Positions 7,501 to 14,798 of a stretch of DNA of 20,577 nt are shown one piece after another (position 1 is the first letter of the stretch; each line of letters begins with the position of its first letter). This DNA comes from an uncultured Rubrobacteraceae bacterium (GTDB lineage: Bacteria; Actinomycetota; Rubrobacteria; Rubrobacterales; Rubrobacteraceae): assembly GCA_902806015.1 (NCBI GenBank), contig CADCUZ010000161.1, positions 1-20,577 of the forward strand, in the 5' to 3' direction. A program made the position numbers and the translations under genes. The notes beneath the pieces were generated by a model. It was not told the origin of the DNA and did no database searches. It saw nothing but the letters and a program-made list of their open reading frames with translations.

Positions 7501-8945
7501 CCATGCCGAACAACGGTCGTTTAGACGTCCTCAACCCGGCGACCGGAGAGCGCATAGAACAGATAGGGGTCACGTCCCGGGAGGAGGTCGACCGGGCCGC
7601 GAAGAACGCGAAGCGGGGCTTTAGGGAGTGGCGCGGATACGCGGGGCTCGACCGGGCCGAGGTCTTTCACGAGATCTCTGCGAAGCTGCGGGGCCAGGCG
7701 GACGAGATCGCGGAGATCATGACCCGGGAGGGCGGCAAGCCCTTTATCGAGAACCGGGACGAGGTGACGTGGACGGCGGCCTGCTTCGACTACTACGGCG
7801 AGATCGCGCGCGACTCCGTCGGCTACCTCCCCGCCCCCATCGAGCCCCAGCAGCTCGCCATGGTCGTAAAGGAGCCCGTGGGCACCGTCGCCTGTATCGT
7901 CCCCTGGAACTACCCGCTCCTGCTGGCCGCCTGGAAGGTGGCCCCGGCGTTGGCCGCCGGCAACGCCGTCATCCTCAAGCCTTCCGAAGAGACACCCTTG
8001 GGAACCCGGCGCATGCTGGAGCTTATGGAGGGCCTGCCAGATGGTCTCTTTCAGGCGGTCTACGGGGCAGGGGAGGTGGGCGACGCGCTCGTGCGGCATC
8101 CGGGCGTGGACATGGTCGCGTTCACAGGGAGCCAGGAGACGGGGCGCAAGGTCGGCGTCGCCGCGGCGGAGCGCCTGATGCGCGCAAACCTGGAGCTCGG
8201 GGGAAAGGACCCTTTTATCGTCTGCGACGACGTGGACGTCGAGGTCGCCGCCCAGGGCGCCGTGTGGGCCGCCTGCCTGAACGCCGGGCAGGTTTGCACC
8301 TCCTCGGAGCGATTCTACGTGGACAAAAGGGTGGCCGGCGATTTTGTCGAGGCGTCCAGGAGCTTTATCGAGTGCCTGAACGTGGGCGACCCGATGGACG
8401 AGACGACCGACATCGGGCCCATGATCAACGCGAAGGGTCGCCAGAAGGTCGAGGACCACGTCGGCCAGGCGCTGGAGCGGGGCGCGAAGCTCGTCACCGG
8501 CGGCGAGCGGGTCGGCGGGCGAGGCTTCTTCTACAAACCCACGATCCTGACCGGCGTCGAGCCGTCCATGAAGGTGATGAGCGAGGAAACCTTCGGTCCG
8601 GTGGTGCCGGTCGTCGAGGTTGACTCCCTCGAGGAGGCGATAGAGCTCGCGAACTCGGTGCCGTTCGGGCTCGGCGCGAACGTGTACACGCGGGACTTCG
8701 AGAAGATGCTCCGGTGCGCGAGGGGCATCCGCGCCGGCACCGTGTGGATCAACGACCCCTTGACAGACAACGACGCGGCCCCCTTCGGCGGCTACGGCGG
8801 CAGCGGGATCGGCAGGGAGCTAGGAAGGGAAGGGTTAGAAGCCTTCCAGGAGTCCAAACACGTCCACATCGACCCCAGGGTGGAGAAGAAGGAGTGGTGG
8901 TATCCGTACGGCAAGGGCGAAGAGCCGGGACAGAGGGTGATGTAG
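7497..8945 (+). CDS. NAD(P)-dependent aldehyde dehydrogenase
   Basis: 482 residues. Catalytic parts are complete: PWNYP with N138, K161 in LKPSE, FTGS (209-212) of the cofactor site, general base E233 in LELGGKDP and nucleophile C267 in NAGQVCTSSER. The late motif SEETFGPVVPV is present. It oxidises an aldehyde to the acid with NAD(P)+. AGGAGG at 7487-7492 lies 4 nt before the ATG at 7497 and 10 nt before a second ATG at 7503, so either may be the true start. Placed directly after the Pot importer, it probably handles an aminoaldehyde from polyamine oxidation (3-aminopropanal or 4-aminobutanal). It resembles betaine/succinate-semialdehyde dehydrogenases in general form and lacks the PatD-specific NAGQDCTAA motif of the second dehydrogenase, so the two probably take different substrates. 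Confidence 0.93.
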   Translation: MTMPNNGRLDVLNPATGERIEQIGVTSREEVDRAAKNAKRGFREWRGYAGLDRAEVFHEISAKLRGQADEIAEIMTREGGKPFIENRDEVTWTAACFDYYGEIARDSVGYLPAPIEPQQLAMVVKEPVGTVACIVPWNYPLLLAAWKVAPALAAGNAVILKPSEETPLGTRRMLELMEGLPDGLFQAVYGAGEVGDALVRHPGVDMVAFTGSQETGRKVGVAAAERLMRANLELGGKDPFIVCDDVDVEVAAQGAVWAACLNAGQVCTSSERFYVDKRVAGDFVEASRSFIECLNVGDPMDETTDIGPMINAKGRQKVEDHVGQALERGAKLVTGGERVGGRGFFYKPTILTGVEPSMKVMSEETFGPVVPVVEVDSLEEAIELANSVPFGLGANVYTRDFEKMLRCARGIRAGTVWINDPLTDNDAAPFGGYGGSGIGRELGREGLEAFQESKHVHIDPRVEKKEWWYPYGKGEEPGQRVM

Positions 8946-8946
8946 C

Positions 8947-9648
8947 GTGACGAATCCGCCAGAGAGAATAGCGCCTGGCGTCTACCGGGTGGACGCGATA
9001 GGCCTTAAGAGCGCCATCAACGTCTTGCTCCTGGAGAACGACGACGGCTGGACGCTTGTGGACACGGGCGTCGCGGGAAGCGTGCAGAGGATAAAGGACG
9101 CCATAGCCTCCGTCGGCTCGGGGCCGACCGACCTCAAGCGTATCTTTATTACGCACCACCACGACGACCACACGGGTGGCCTGAAGGGCCTTCTGGAGTG
9201 GGCGCCGGGCGCGGAGGTCGGGGCGACGGCCCACGAGGCGGAGGTGGTCTGTGGGCGGCGCGGGTTCGACCCCCCCAGCAACCGGTTCTTTCGTTACGTG
9301 TCCCGCAACGCGGAGCCGCCGGGGGTACAGGTCGGCAAGGTCCTGCGGGAGGGGGATCTCGTCTCGGGCTTCCGCCTGATCCCCACCCCTGGCCACACCC
9401 TCGGTCACGTCTCGCTCCTGAGGGACTCGGACGGCCTGCTCTTCACCGCCGACGCCTTTGGGTGCCTGCCCAGGAGGATACGCGTCGGGGTCCGCAAGGC
9501 GCTCTGCACGGACCCGACGCTCGCGCAGCGCTCGGCAGAGAGGTTGGTGGGAGAAAGCTTCGCGACCGTCATCATGGCCCACGGCCCCGTGTTGCGGGCG
9601 GACGCCAGGGCGAAGCTGCTGCGGACGGTCGAGCGTTGCCGGTACTAG
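8947..9648 (+). CDS. Metallo-beta-lactamase-fold hydrolase
   Basis: 233 residues, GTG start one nucleotide after the dehydrogenase stop, with AGAGGGTGATG upstream. The zinc motif HxHxDH is HHHDDH at residues 70-75. H150 (PGHTLGH), D169 (FTADAFG) and H212 (MAHG) complete the binuclear metal site. The N-terminal GVYRVDAIG and WTLVDTGV are typical of the glyoxalase II / lactonase / YcbL-like branch. These enzymes hydrolyse thioesters, lactones or related esters. No family known to me links this branch to polyamine breakdown; removal of a reactive thioester, lactone or acylated intermediate is a guess from context. The gene is embedded between two catabolic genes on the same strand, so co-expression is likely. 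Confidence 0.88.
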   Translation: MTNPPERIAPGVYRVDAIGLKSAINVLLLENDDGWTLVDTGVAGSVQRIKDAIASVGSGPTDLKRIFITHHHDDHTGGLKGLLEWAPGAEVGATAHEAEVVCGRRGFDPPSNRFFRYVSRNAEPPGVQVGKVLREGDLVSGFRLIPTPGHTLGHVSLLRDSDGLLFTADAFGCLPRRIRVGVRKALCTDPTLAQRSAERLVGESFATVIMAHGPVLRADARAKLLRTVERCRY

Positions 9649-9662
9649 CCAAGCCGGACGAA

Positions 9663-10262
9663 ATGGCGGGCGAAGTTGGCAGGGTGGACCCGCGCTGGAC
9701 CTCGCCCAAGAGGCTGTGGGCGTCGGACCTGGAGCAGATGCACCTTTGGCTCAACGCCCCTCACGTCCGGCGTCGGTGGTACGAGGAAAGAACCTCATAC
9801 CAGGAGATCGAGGAAGGGTATCTTCCCCGCATAGATAGCCGGGAAGCGCCGAGGCCGTTCGTGATCCTGCACAAGGATAAGGCCATCGGCTACATCCAGT
9901 CCTACCTGATCTCCGACGAAGGGTACGCGAGCCTGGTAGAGGTGGAGGACTCGGCTGGCGTTGAGCTGTTTGTAGGGGAGACGGAGTACCTTTATCGGAC
10001 GCTCGGAAAGCATATCGTCCGCAGCTTCCTTTTCGAGCACGTCTTTTCGGACCTCGGAATAGCGGTCTGCGTCACCGGTCCCTGCGTCAGCGGTCCCGAC
10101 GCCACCGGTCCCGAGCCGAAGAACGCCGCCGCGATCCGGGCCTACGAGAAGGCCGGATTCCGCTACTTCAAAAGTACCCACGTTCCCGGGGAGCCCGAGC
10201 CCGAGGACCTGATGATGCTCGGTAGGGAAGAGTTCGAAAGGGACGTCGTTGGGCAAGCGTAG
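9663..10262 (+). CDS. GNAT acetyltransferase, AAC(6')-like
   Basis: 199 residues from ATG 9663, 14 nt after the hydrolase stop. The frame is open further upstream, but that part is a shadow of the preceding gene. WLNAPHVRRRWYEERTS, GYLPRIDSREAPRPFVIL and AIGYIQSYL follow the aminoglycoside 6'-acetyltransferase / lysine N-acyltransferase branch. NAAAIRAYEKAGFRYFKS is its typical C-terminal end. The acetyl-CoA loop region reads YLYRTLGKHIVRSF, which departs from the usual G-rich form. Before NAAAI the family has a short D-P-x-N turn; here a 15-bp, three-copy repeat adds VTGPC/VSGPD/ATGPE. It would transfer an acyl group to an amine. In this cluster a polyamine or diamine is a reasonable substrate, while antibiotic modification cannot be excluded. 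The ribosome site is weak. Confidence 0.82.
   Translation: MAGEVGRVDPRWTSPKRLWASDLEQMHLWLNAPHVRRRWYEERTSYQEIEEGYLPRIDSREAPRPFVILHKDKAIGYIQSYLISDEGYASLVEVEDSAGVELFVGETEYLYRTLGKHIVRSFLFEHVFSDLGIAVCVTGPCVSGPDATGPEPKNAAAIRAYEKAGFRYFKSTHVPGEPEPEDLMMLGREEFERDVVGQA
10071..10115 (+). repeat. Three in-frame 15-bp tandem repeats inside the GNAT gene
   Basis: GTCACCGGTCCCTGC, GTCAGCGGTCCCGAC and GCCACCGGTCCCGAG lie end to end at 10071-10085, 10086-10100 and 10101-10115. Each encodes a V/A-T/S-G-P-x pentapeptide. Because the unit is a multiple of three, copy-number change would lengthen or shorten the protein without a frameshift. The repeats fall in the loop just before the conserved NAAAIRAYEKAGF. Confidence 0.8.
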
Positions 10263-11826
10263 GGAGGTCCGTTACGATGCTATCGTGGTCGGTTCCGGGC
10301 ACAACGGTCTGATCGCCGCGGCCTATCTGGCGAAGGCCGGAAAAAGCGTTCTGGTCCTGGAGCGACGGGGGGTAATCGGCGGGGCGACGGTCACGGAGGA
10401 GCCTTGGCCACGGTACAGGATCTCGACCTGCTCCTACGTCTGCAACCTGCTGTTACCGGAGGTGATCCGGGACCTCGACCTCGTCCGCCAAGGCTACGAC
10501 GTCCGCCCGCTCGACCCCCAGTACTTCGTCCCCTTTCCGGACGGTCGGTACCTGATCTCCTACCTCGACGGCGAGAAGACGGCGAAGCAAATCGCCAAGT
10601 TCTCCCGCAAGGACGTCGCCGCCTACGACGCCTACTGGGCGATGTGGGACCGCATCATCGCCCGGATGCGCCCGCTCCTAGACAAGCCAGCCCCCGACAA
10701 GGGGGACATCGAGCACGCCTTCGATGGGCCGGAGGGCGCGGAGGACTGGCGCACGCTCACGAAGAAGAGCGTCGCGGAGGTCCTGGACGAGTATTTCGAG
10801 TCCAAAGAGCTCAAGGCGGTGCTGTGCGTTGGCGGCGTGATCGGGACGAACGCCGGCCCCCGCACCCCCGGCACCGCCTACGTCAAGTACCACCACATCC
10901 TCGGCAAAATCGGCGGCCACCAGGGCGCCTGGGGCTACGTGCGCGGCGGCATGGGCGCCGTCTCGCAGGCCATAGCATCCTCGGCCCGGGAGTCCGGGGC
11001 CGAGATCCTCACGGACGCCGAGGTCGTCGAAATAGACATCCGGGACGGCGCCGCCAGAGGCGTCCACCTCTTCGACGGCCGCTCCTTCGAGGCCGGCGTC
11101 ATCCTCTCCAACGCCGACCCGCACCGGACCTACCTGGGCATGGTCGGGGAGGAGCACCTGCCGGCCGACCTCGTAAGGGGCGTGAAGGAGCGGCGCGTCG
11201 AGGGCTCCGTGGTGAAGGTGCTCATGGCGCTCGGCGAGTTGCCGGACTTTACGGCCTTGCCGGGAAAGGAGACCGGACCGCAGCACACGGGCGGCATCGT
11301 CATAAATCCGTCCGTGGACTCGCTGCAAGAGGCGTGGGAGGAGTGCGAGCGGGGCGAGCCCTCCCGACGGCCGTTCGTGGACGGCTACATCCAGAGCGCC
11401 ACCGAGGGCGGCCTCGCGCCGCCGGGCAAGCACACGATGAGCCTGTTCTGCCAGTACGCGCCCTACACGCTGGCCCAAGGGACGTGGGAAGAGAGACGGG
11501 GGGCGATCGGTCGGAACATCGTCGCGACACTCGGCGAGTACGCACCCAACCTGCCGGGGGCCGTCGAGGGGATGGAGGTATTGGGTCCGCCGGACATAGA
11601 GGAGAGGATCGGGATAACTGGCGGCAACATCTTCCACGGCGATCTCCTGCCGGACGGGATGTTCGCCGGCCGCCCCGTCCCCGGCTACGGTGGCTACCGC
11701 ACCCCGGTCGAGAATCTCTACCTCTGCGGGGCCGGCACCTGGCCCGGCGGCGCCGTCTTCGGCGCTCCCGGTCGCAACTGCGCGAGGGAGGTACTAGCGG
11801 CCACCAAGGCCGGTCCGGCAGGTTGA
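10249..11826 (+). CDS. FAD/NAD(P)-dependent oxidoreductase, PYROXD2 / phytoene-desaturase-like
   Basis: 525 residues, TTG start at 10249 overlapping the GNAT end by 14 nt; GAAAGGGA (10236-10243) is the ribosome site, 5 nt upstream. The N-terminus has the FAD site DAIVVGSGHNGLIAAAYLAKAG, then VLVLERRGVIGGATVTEE. This pattern is typical of COG1233 and close to human PYROXD2. Middle parts AGPRTPGTAYVKYHHILG, GAWGYVRGGMGAVSQAI and VILSNADPHRTYLGMVG, and the end YLCGAGTWPGGAVFGAPGRNCAREVL, agree with that group. The reaction of this branch is poorly defined. Carotenoid desaturation is unlikely here because no carotenoid gene is nearby. A role in oxidising a polyamine-derived intermediate is inference from its position before patD. 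Confidence 0.88.
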   Translation: MGKRREVRYDAIVVGSGHNGLIAAAYLAKAGKSVLVLERRGVIGGATVTEEPWPRYRISTCSYVCNLLLPEVIRDLDLVRQGYDVRPLDPQYFVPFPDGRYLISYLDGEKTAKQIAKFSRKDVAAYDAYWAMWDRIIARMRPLLDKPAPDKGDIEHAFDGPEGAEDWRTLTKKSVAEVLDEYFESKELKAVLCVGGVIGTNAGPRTPGTAYVKYHHILGKIGGHQGAWGYVRGGMGAVSQAIASSARESGAEILTDAEVVEIDIRDGAARGVHLFDGRSFEAGVILSNADPHRTYLGMVGEEHLPADLVRGVKERRVEGSVVKVLMALGELPDFTALPGKETGPQHTGGIVINPSVDSLQEAWEECERGEPSRRPFVDGYIQSATEGGLAPPGKHTMSLFCQYAPYTLAQGTWEERRGAIGRNIVATLGEYAPNLPGAVEGMEVLGPPDIEERIGITGGNIFHGDLLPDGMFAGRPVPGYGGYRTPVENLYLCGAGTWPGGAVFGAPGRNCAREVLAATKAGPAG

Positions 11827-11865
11827 AGAGCCAACAGAGACCAACGCGAAGAAAGGAAAAGGGAG

Positions 11866-13308
11866 ATGCAGACGCACACAAAGGGCATAAAAAACTTCGT
11901 GAACGGGGAGCACGTGGACCCCGCCGAGGGACGATTCTACGACGTGACGAACCCCGCCACGGGCGAGGTCTTCGCCCAGGCGCCGGCCTCCGGCAAAGAG
12001 GACGTAGGCCGGGCGTACAAGGCCGCCGAAAAGGCGTTCGAGGGGTGGCGGGACGCGACGCCGGCGACGCGGCAGTTGGCACTCTTCAGGATCGCCGACG
12101 CCCTAGAGGAGCGGGCCGCTGAGATCGTGCGGGCCGAGTCTGAAAACACGGGCAAGCCCATCGGCTTGACCATGGAAGAAGAGATACCCATGGCGGTGGA
12201 CCAGATCCGGTTCTTCGCTGGCGCGGCCCGCGTCCTGGAAGGCAAGTCCGCCGGCGAGTACCTGGAGGGCCACACCTCATTTGTCCGACGCGAGCCCGTG
12301 GGCGTCTGCGGCCAGGTCACCCCCTGGAACTACCCGATGATGATGGCCGTCTGGAAGTTCGCTCCGGCGATAGCCGCCGGCAACACGATCGTCCTCAAGC
12401 CCTCCGACACCACCCCGATCTCCACCGTGATGCTCGCCGAGATGGCCTCCGAGTTCTTGCCGCCGGGCGTCTTCAACGTGGTCTGCGGCGACCGGGACAC
12501 CGGCCGCGCCGTCGTCGAGCACCCCATCCCCCAGATGGTCTCCATCACCGGCTCCGTCCGCGCCGGGATGCAGGTGGCCGAAGCCGCCGCGCGCGACCTC
12601 AAGCGCACCCACCTCGAGCTCGGCGGCAAGGCGCCGGTCTTGATTTTCGACGACGCCGACATAGAGGCCGCGGCGGAAGCCATAGCCGTCGGCGGCTACT
12701 TCAACGCCGGCCAGGACTGCACCGCCGCCACCCGCGTGCTCGCCGCCCCCGGCGCCTACGACGACTTCGTCGTCGCCCTCACCGAGCAGGCGAAGGACAC
12801 AAAGACCGGCTCCCCCGACGACGGGAACGCCCTCTACGGACCGTTGAACAACCAGACCCAGCTCGAGCACGTCTCCGGCATGGTCGAGCGGCTCCCGGAC
12901 CACGCCGAGGTGACCGCCGGCGGCCAGAGGGCCGGCAACGGCCCGGGGTACTTCTACCCCCCGACCGTTGTCTCGGGCCTGCGCCAGGACGACGAGGCCT
13001 CCCAGGACGAGATCTTCGGCCCCGTCATCACCATCCAGCCCTTCTCCGACGAGGACGAAGCGGTGAAGTGGGCCAACGGGGTGCGCTACGGCCTGGCCTC
13101 CAGCGTCTTCACCAAGGACCACGGGCGGGCGATGCGGGTCAGCAGGCGGCTGGACTTCGGGTGCGTCTGGATCAACACGCACATCCCCATCGTCGCCGAG
13201 ATGCCCCATGGCGGCTTCAAGCACTCCGGCCACGGCAAGGACCTCTCGATGTACGGCCTGGAGGACTACACCCGCATAAAACACGTCATGACGAACCTAG
13301 AAGCCTGA
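11866..13308 (+). CDS. patD: Gamma-aminobutyraldehyde dehydrogenase PatD
   Basis: 480 residues from ATG 11866, with AAGGAAAAGGGAG just upstream and 39 nt after the previous gene. Catalytic residues N155 (PWNYP), K178, E251 (LELGGKAP) and C285 are all present. YFNAGQDCTAATR around C285 and the ending INTHIPIVAEMPHGGFKHSG...GKDLSMYGLEDYT closely match E. coli PatD (YdcW), as do KTGSPDD and FGPVITIQPF. The enzyme oxidises 4-aminobutanal (1-pyrroline) to GABA with NAD+, the last step of putrescine breakdown to GABA. It closes the operon: a strong hairpin follows its stop. This gives the firmest functional label in the cluster and supports putrescine or spermidine as the imported substrate. Confidence 0.93.
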   Translation: MQTHTKGIKNFVNGEHVDPAEGRFYDVTNPATGEVFAQAPASGKEDVGRAYKAAEKAFEGWRDATPATRQLALFRIADALEERAAEIVRAESENTGKPIGLTMEEEIPMAVDQIRFFAGAARVLEGKSAGEYLEGHTSFVRREPVGVCGQVTPWNYPMMMAVWKFAPAIAAGNTIVLKPSDTTPISTVMLAEMASEFLPPGVFNVVCGDRDTGRAVVEHPIPQMVSITGSVRAGMQVAEAAARDLKRTHLELGGKAPVLIFDDADIEAAAEAIAVGGYFNAGQDCTAATRVLAAPGAYDDFVVALTEQAKDTKTGSPDDGNALYGPLNNQTQLEHVSGMVERLPDHAEVTAGGQRAGNGPGYFYPPTVVSGLRQDDEASQDEIFGPVITIQPFSDEDEAVKWANGVRYGLASSVFTKDHGRAMRVSRRLDFGCVWINTHIPIVAEMPHGGFKHSGHGKDLSMYGLEDYTRIKHVMTNLEA

Positions 13309-13318
13309 GCCCGATCCC

Positions 13319-13354
13319 CGCCGGCGGCAGGAGACGGCCGCCGGCGTCCCCTTT
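13319..13354 (+). terminator. Rho-independent-like terminator after patD
   Basis: CGCCGGCGGC (13319-13328) and GCCGCCGGCG (13337-13346) are a perfect 10-bp inverted repeat with an 8-nt loop, beginning 10 nt after the patD stop. TCCCCTTT follows, so the U tract is short. It is the best candidate for the end of the polyamine operon. Confidence 0.65.
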
Positions 13355-13388
13355 ACGCGAAAGCGCTAAGCCGGACTCGCGTCCGAGC

Positions 13389-13418
13389 TTGCCATCCGGC
13401 ACCGTCCGCTGCTATAAG
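13389..13418 (+). promoter_or_regulatory. Sigma-70-type promoter for the membrane protein gene
   Basis: TTGCCA (13389-13394), an 18-nt spacer and TATAAG (13413-13418) are a good match to the housekeeping consensus. They sit just after the terminator and about 55 nt before the ATG at 13474, so the next gene probably has its own transcript. Confidence 0.6.
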
Positions 13419-13459
13419 TGCGGTCGAAGACAAGGTGCCCGCGCGAGGACACCGTTCCA

Positions 13460-13465
13460 AGGAGG
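13460..13465 (+). promoter_or_regulatory. Ribosome binding site that sets the start at 13474
   Basis: AGGAGG with an 8-nt gap to ATG 13474 is close to ideal. It rules out the upstream in-frame GTG at 13435 as the main start. Confidence 0.8.
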
Positions 13466-13473
13466 CAAAGGGC

Positions 13474-14292
13474 ATGACCCAGACGCTACTCTTGTTCGCC
13501 GGCGCTTGGCTCCTGGCAGTCAGCGCCGTCACCCTCTTCGTCGCCGTGCGCACCTTGCGGACCGCCCGCCGGTACGTGGATCTGGCCGAGGAGCGTCTAG
13601 AACACCTGAGCGAGGGCCAGGCCCGCCTCCTCGCCCACCTGGAAGAACAGCGTCGAAGCTCGGAAAAAGGACGCGAAGAGGCCGAGCTGAACGTCCGCAC
13701 GCGCCGGGGCGCCGAGCGAAGCATCGAGCGGACCAAACAGGAACTGCTGGAGAGGAGGGCGGTCCGGCGGCCGCCCGCGGGGGCGCCGGAGGCCCGCGAG
13801 CGCCCCGAAGGAACACCTCCCGAGGGGCCACCGGAGGCCCGAAAGGCCCAACGACCGGTGGTTCTACCCGAGACCCGGTCGCCCGAGACCGCGGGCACCC
13901 CGAACGACGACGAGCAGCCACGCCGTGCGGTGTGGCGTCCCCATCCGGACGACGACATCAAGCCGGGCAGTACGCTCGCGGGCCGGGCCCGGGCGTCGGG
14001 CGGCTTCCCGATCCGGATGTTCCGCGTGTTCTACGACAGGTACCTGGACAACTACGAAGGCTACGTAAAGCTGGCCGAGAGGATCCACCGCACGCGGACC
14101 CACGAGGAGATGGTCCCCGGCTCCCGGGCCGAGCGCGGGTGGCAAGAGCGGCTGCGCCGGGTGAACGACGGCATCGAGAGGACGACCGAGAGGTTGGACA
14201 TCCTGGAGCACTCCAACCCGGAGCTCGCCTCCGACGACCGCGTCTGCCGCCGGGCCGGCATCGCCCGCAGCCACTCGCAGATCGCGCGGTAG
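13474..14292 (+). CDS. Single-span membrane protein with coiled coil, unknown function
   Basis: 272 residues; I do not recognise the family. Residues 3-26 (TLLLFAGAWLLAVSAVTLFV) are one membrane helix with Arg-rich residues directly after it, so the bulk should be cytoplasmic. Residues 30-95 (RYVDLAEERLEHL onward) are highly charged and heptad-like, a probable coiled coil. Residues 95-170 are rich in Pro, Arg and Glu and look disordered. Residues 178-260 (FRVFYDRYLDNYEGYVKLAERI, then RVNDGIERTTERLDILEHS) are more ordered and helical. The start is fixed by an ideal ribosome site, and a promoter lies upstream. A scaffold or division/envelope role would fit the architecture but nothing in the sequence proves it. 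A remnant of a second patD-like gene lies just downstream. Confidence 0.7.
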   Translation: MTQTLLLFAGAWLLAVSAVTLFVAVRTLRTARRYVDLAEERLEHLSEGQARLLAHLEEQRRSSEKGREEAELNVRTRRGAERSIERTKQELLERRAVRRPPAGAPEARERPEGTPPEGPPEARKAQRPVVLPETRSPETAGTPNDDEQPRRAVWRPHPDDDIKPGSTLAGRARASGGFPIRMFRVFYDRYLDNYEGYVKLAERIHRTRTHEEMVPGSRAERGWQERLRRVNDGIERTTERLDILEHSNPELASDDRVCRRAGIARSHSQIAR

Positions 14293-14319
14293 CCGTCTCG
14301 GCCGTCAGCGTTCAGCAAA

Positions 14320-14418
14320 CCTAGGAAAGCCCGCCAGCCTTTCGGGTGCGCCTGGGTCAACACGCGCACATCCCCACCGTCGCCGAGATGCCCCAAGGAA
14401 GCGCCGTTCCTAGGAAGG
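14320..14418. repeat. 8-bp direct repeat flanking the patD-like fragment
   Basis: CCTAGGAA occurs at 14320-14327 and again at 14409-14416, each followed one base later by G. The pair brackets the patD-like remnant. The core CCTAGG is palindromic. It may mark an insertion or recombination scar, but eight bases could be chance. Confidence 0.35.
14341..14399 (+). pseudogene. Frame-broken fragment of a patD-like aldehyde dehydrogenase gene
   Basis: This stretch aligns by eye to patD 13156-13208 with 50 of 53 bases equal and a 2-nt insertion after position 14364. It reads FGCAWVNT, then after the frame change HIPTVAEMPQ; patD has FGCVWINTHIPIVAEMPH. All three base changes alter the amino acid, and two of them (A and V) are residues seen in other family members. 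It therefore looks like a remnant of a related gene rather than a fresh copy of the intact patD. Similarity fades on both sides: upstream codons give only RQP before FGC where patD has RRLD, and after MPQ nothing matches. No start or catalytic region remains. Confidence 0.7.
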
Positions 14419-14706
14419 CGACCAGGAAGCCCACAAAACCCAATCTGCCCGCAGCCTCCGACTGCTTAGCGTAGAGACCGACCAGCCCGCCCAAGAGGAC
14501 CACCGCACCCGGCAAGAACAGCATCTGTTGGGCGAAGAACACGCCCGTCGCGCCACGAGACGCTCGCCGTACTGCGCCATGAAGGCTACCAACGTGACTT
14601 TCCATGGCGACAACCCGTTTCCCCCGCTAGCACCAGCACCCATAGAGATGCCCACCGTCAGGCCCACGTGTAGCGGCAACGACACGTAGAAGAGCACCCG
14701 GAACAA
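14357..14706 (-). pseudogene. Probable remnant of a membrane-protein gene
   Basis: Two minus-strand frames carry membrane-like sequence in succession. One, from 14706 downward, reads FRVLFYVSLPLHVGLTVGIS and later VTLVAFMAQYGERL. The other, from about 14545 down to 14400, reads GVFFAQQMLFLPGAVVLLGG, then LVGLYAKQSEAAGRLGFVGF and LVAFLGTAL. The second stretch has the look of small actinobacterial multi-span proteins with a VGLYxRQxEAAGxLG pattern. A single reading frame would need a frameshift near 14550, and the hydrophobic sequence ends near 14400, at the border with the patD-like fragment. No ribosome site precedes it. I infer a decayed gene; chance hydrophobicity in an antisense frame is the alternative. 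Confidence 0.4.
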
Positions 14707-14798
14707 GGTAGACTACAGAGTGGCGCTCTATCTGCCGTCCTGACCCCACCCGACCCTGCACATCTGCGAGTCTTCCTCTCCTTTCGTCCACGCGCGGA

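Noticed and set aside
9255..9275. GGGTTCGACCCC, resembling a tRNA T-arm
   Set aside because: No anticodon or acceptor stem fits around it, and it lies inside the MBL hydrolase coding sequence.
9198..9662. Open frame extending the GNAT gene 155 codons upstream
   Set aside because: It is Arg/Gly-rich shadow sequence of the MBL hydrolase; the family N-terminus begins just after ATG 9663.
10249..11826. Carotenoid phytoene desaturase
   Set aside because: Shares the COG1233 fold, but context is polyamine catabolism and the motifs are nearer PYROXD2; no carotenoid gene is in the window.
10404..12122. 572-codon plus-strand open frame across the PYROXD2-like gene and patD
   Set aside because: Arg/Gly-rich alternative frame that crosses two real genes; no domain seen.
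12277..13284. 335-codon minus-strand open frame opposite patD
   Set aside because: Val/Gly/Asp-rich shadow composition; patD on the other strand is unmistakable.
13435..13473. Upstream GTG start for the membrane protein
   Set aside because: The AGGAGG lies downstream of this GTG and is ideally placed for ATG 13474, directly before the membrane helix.
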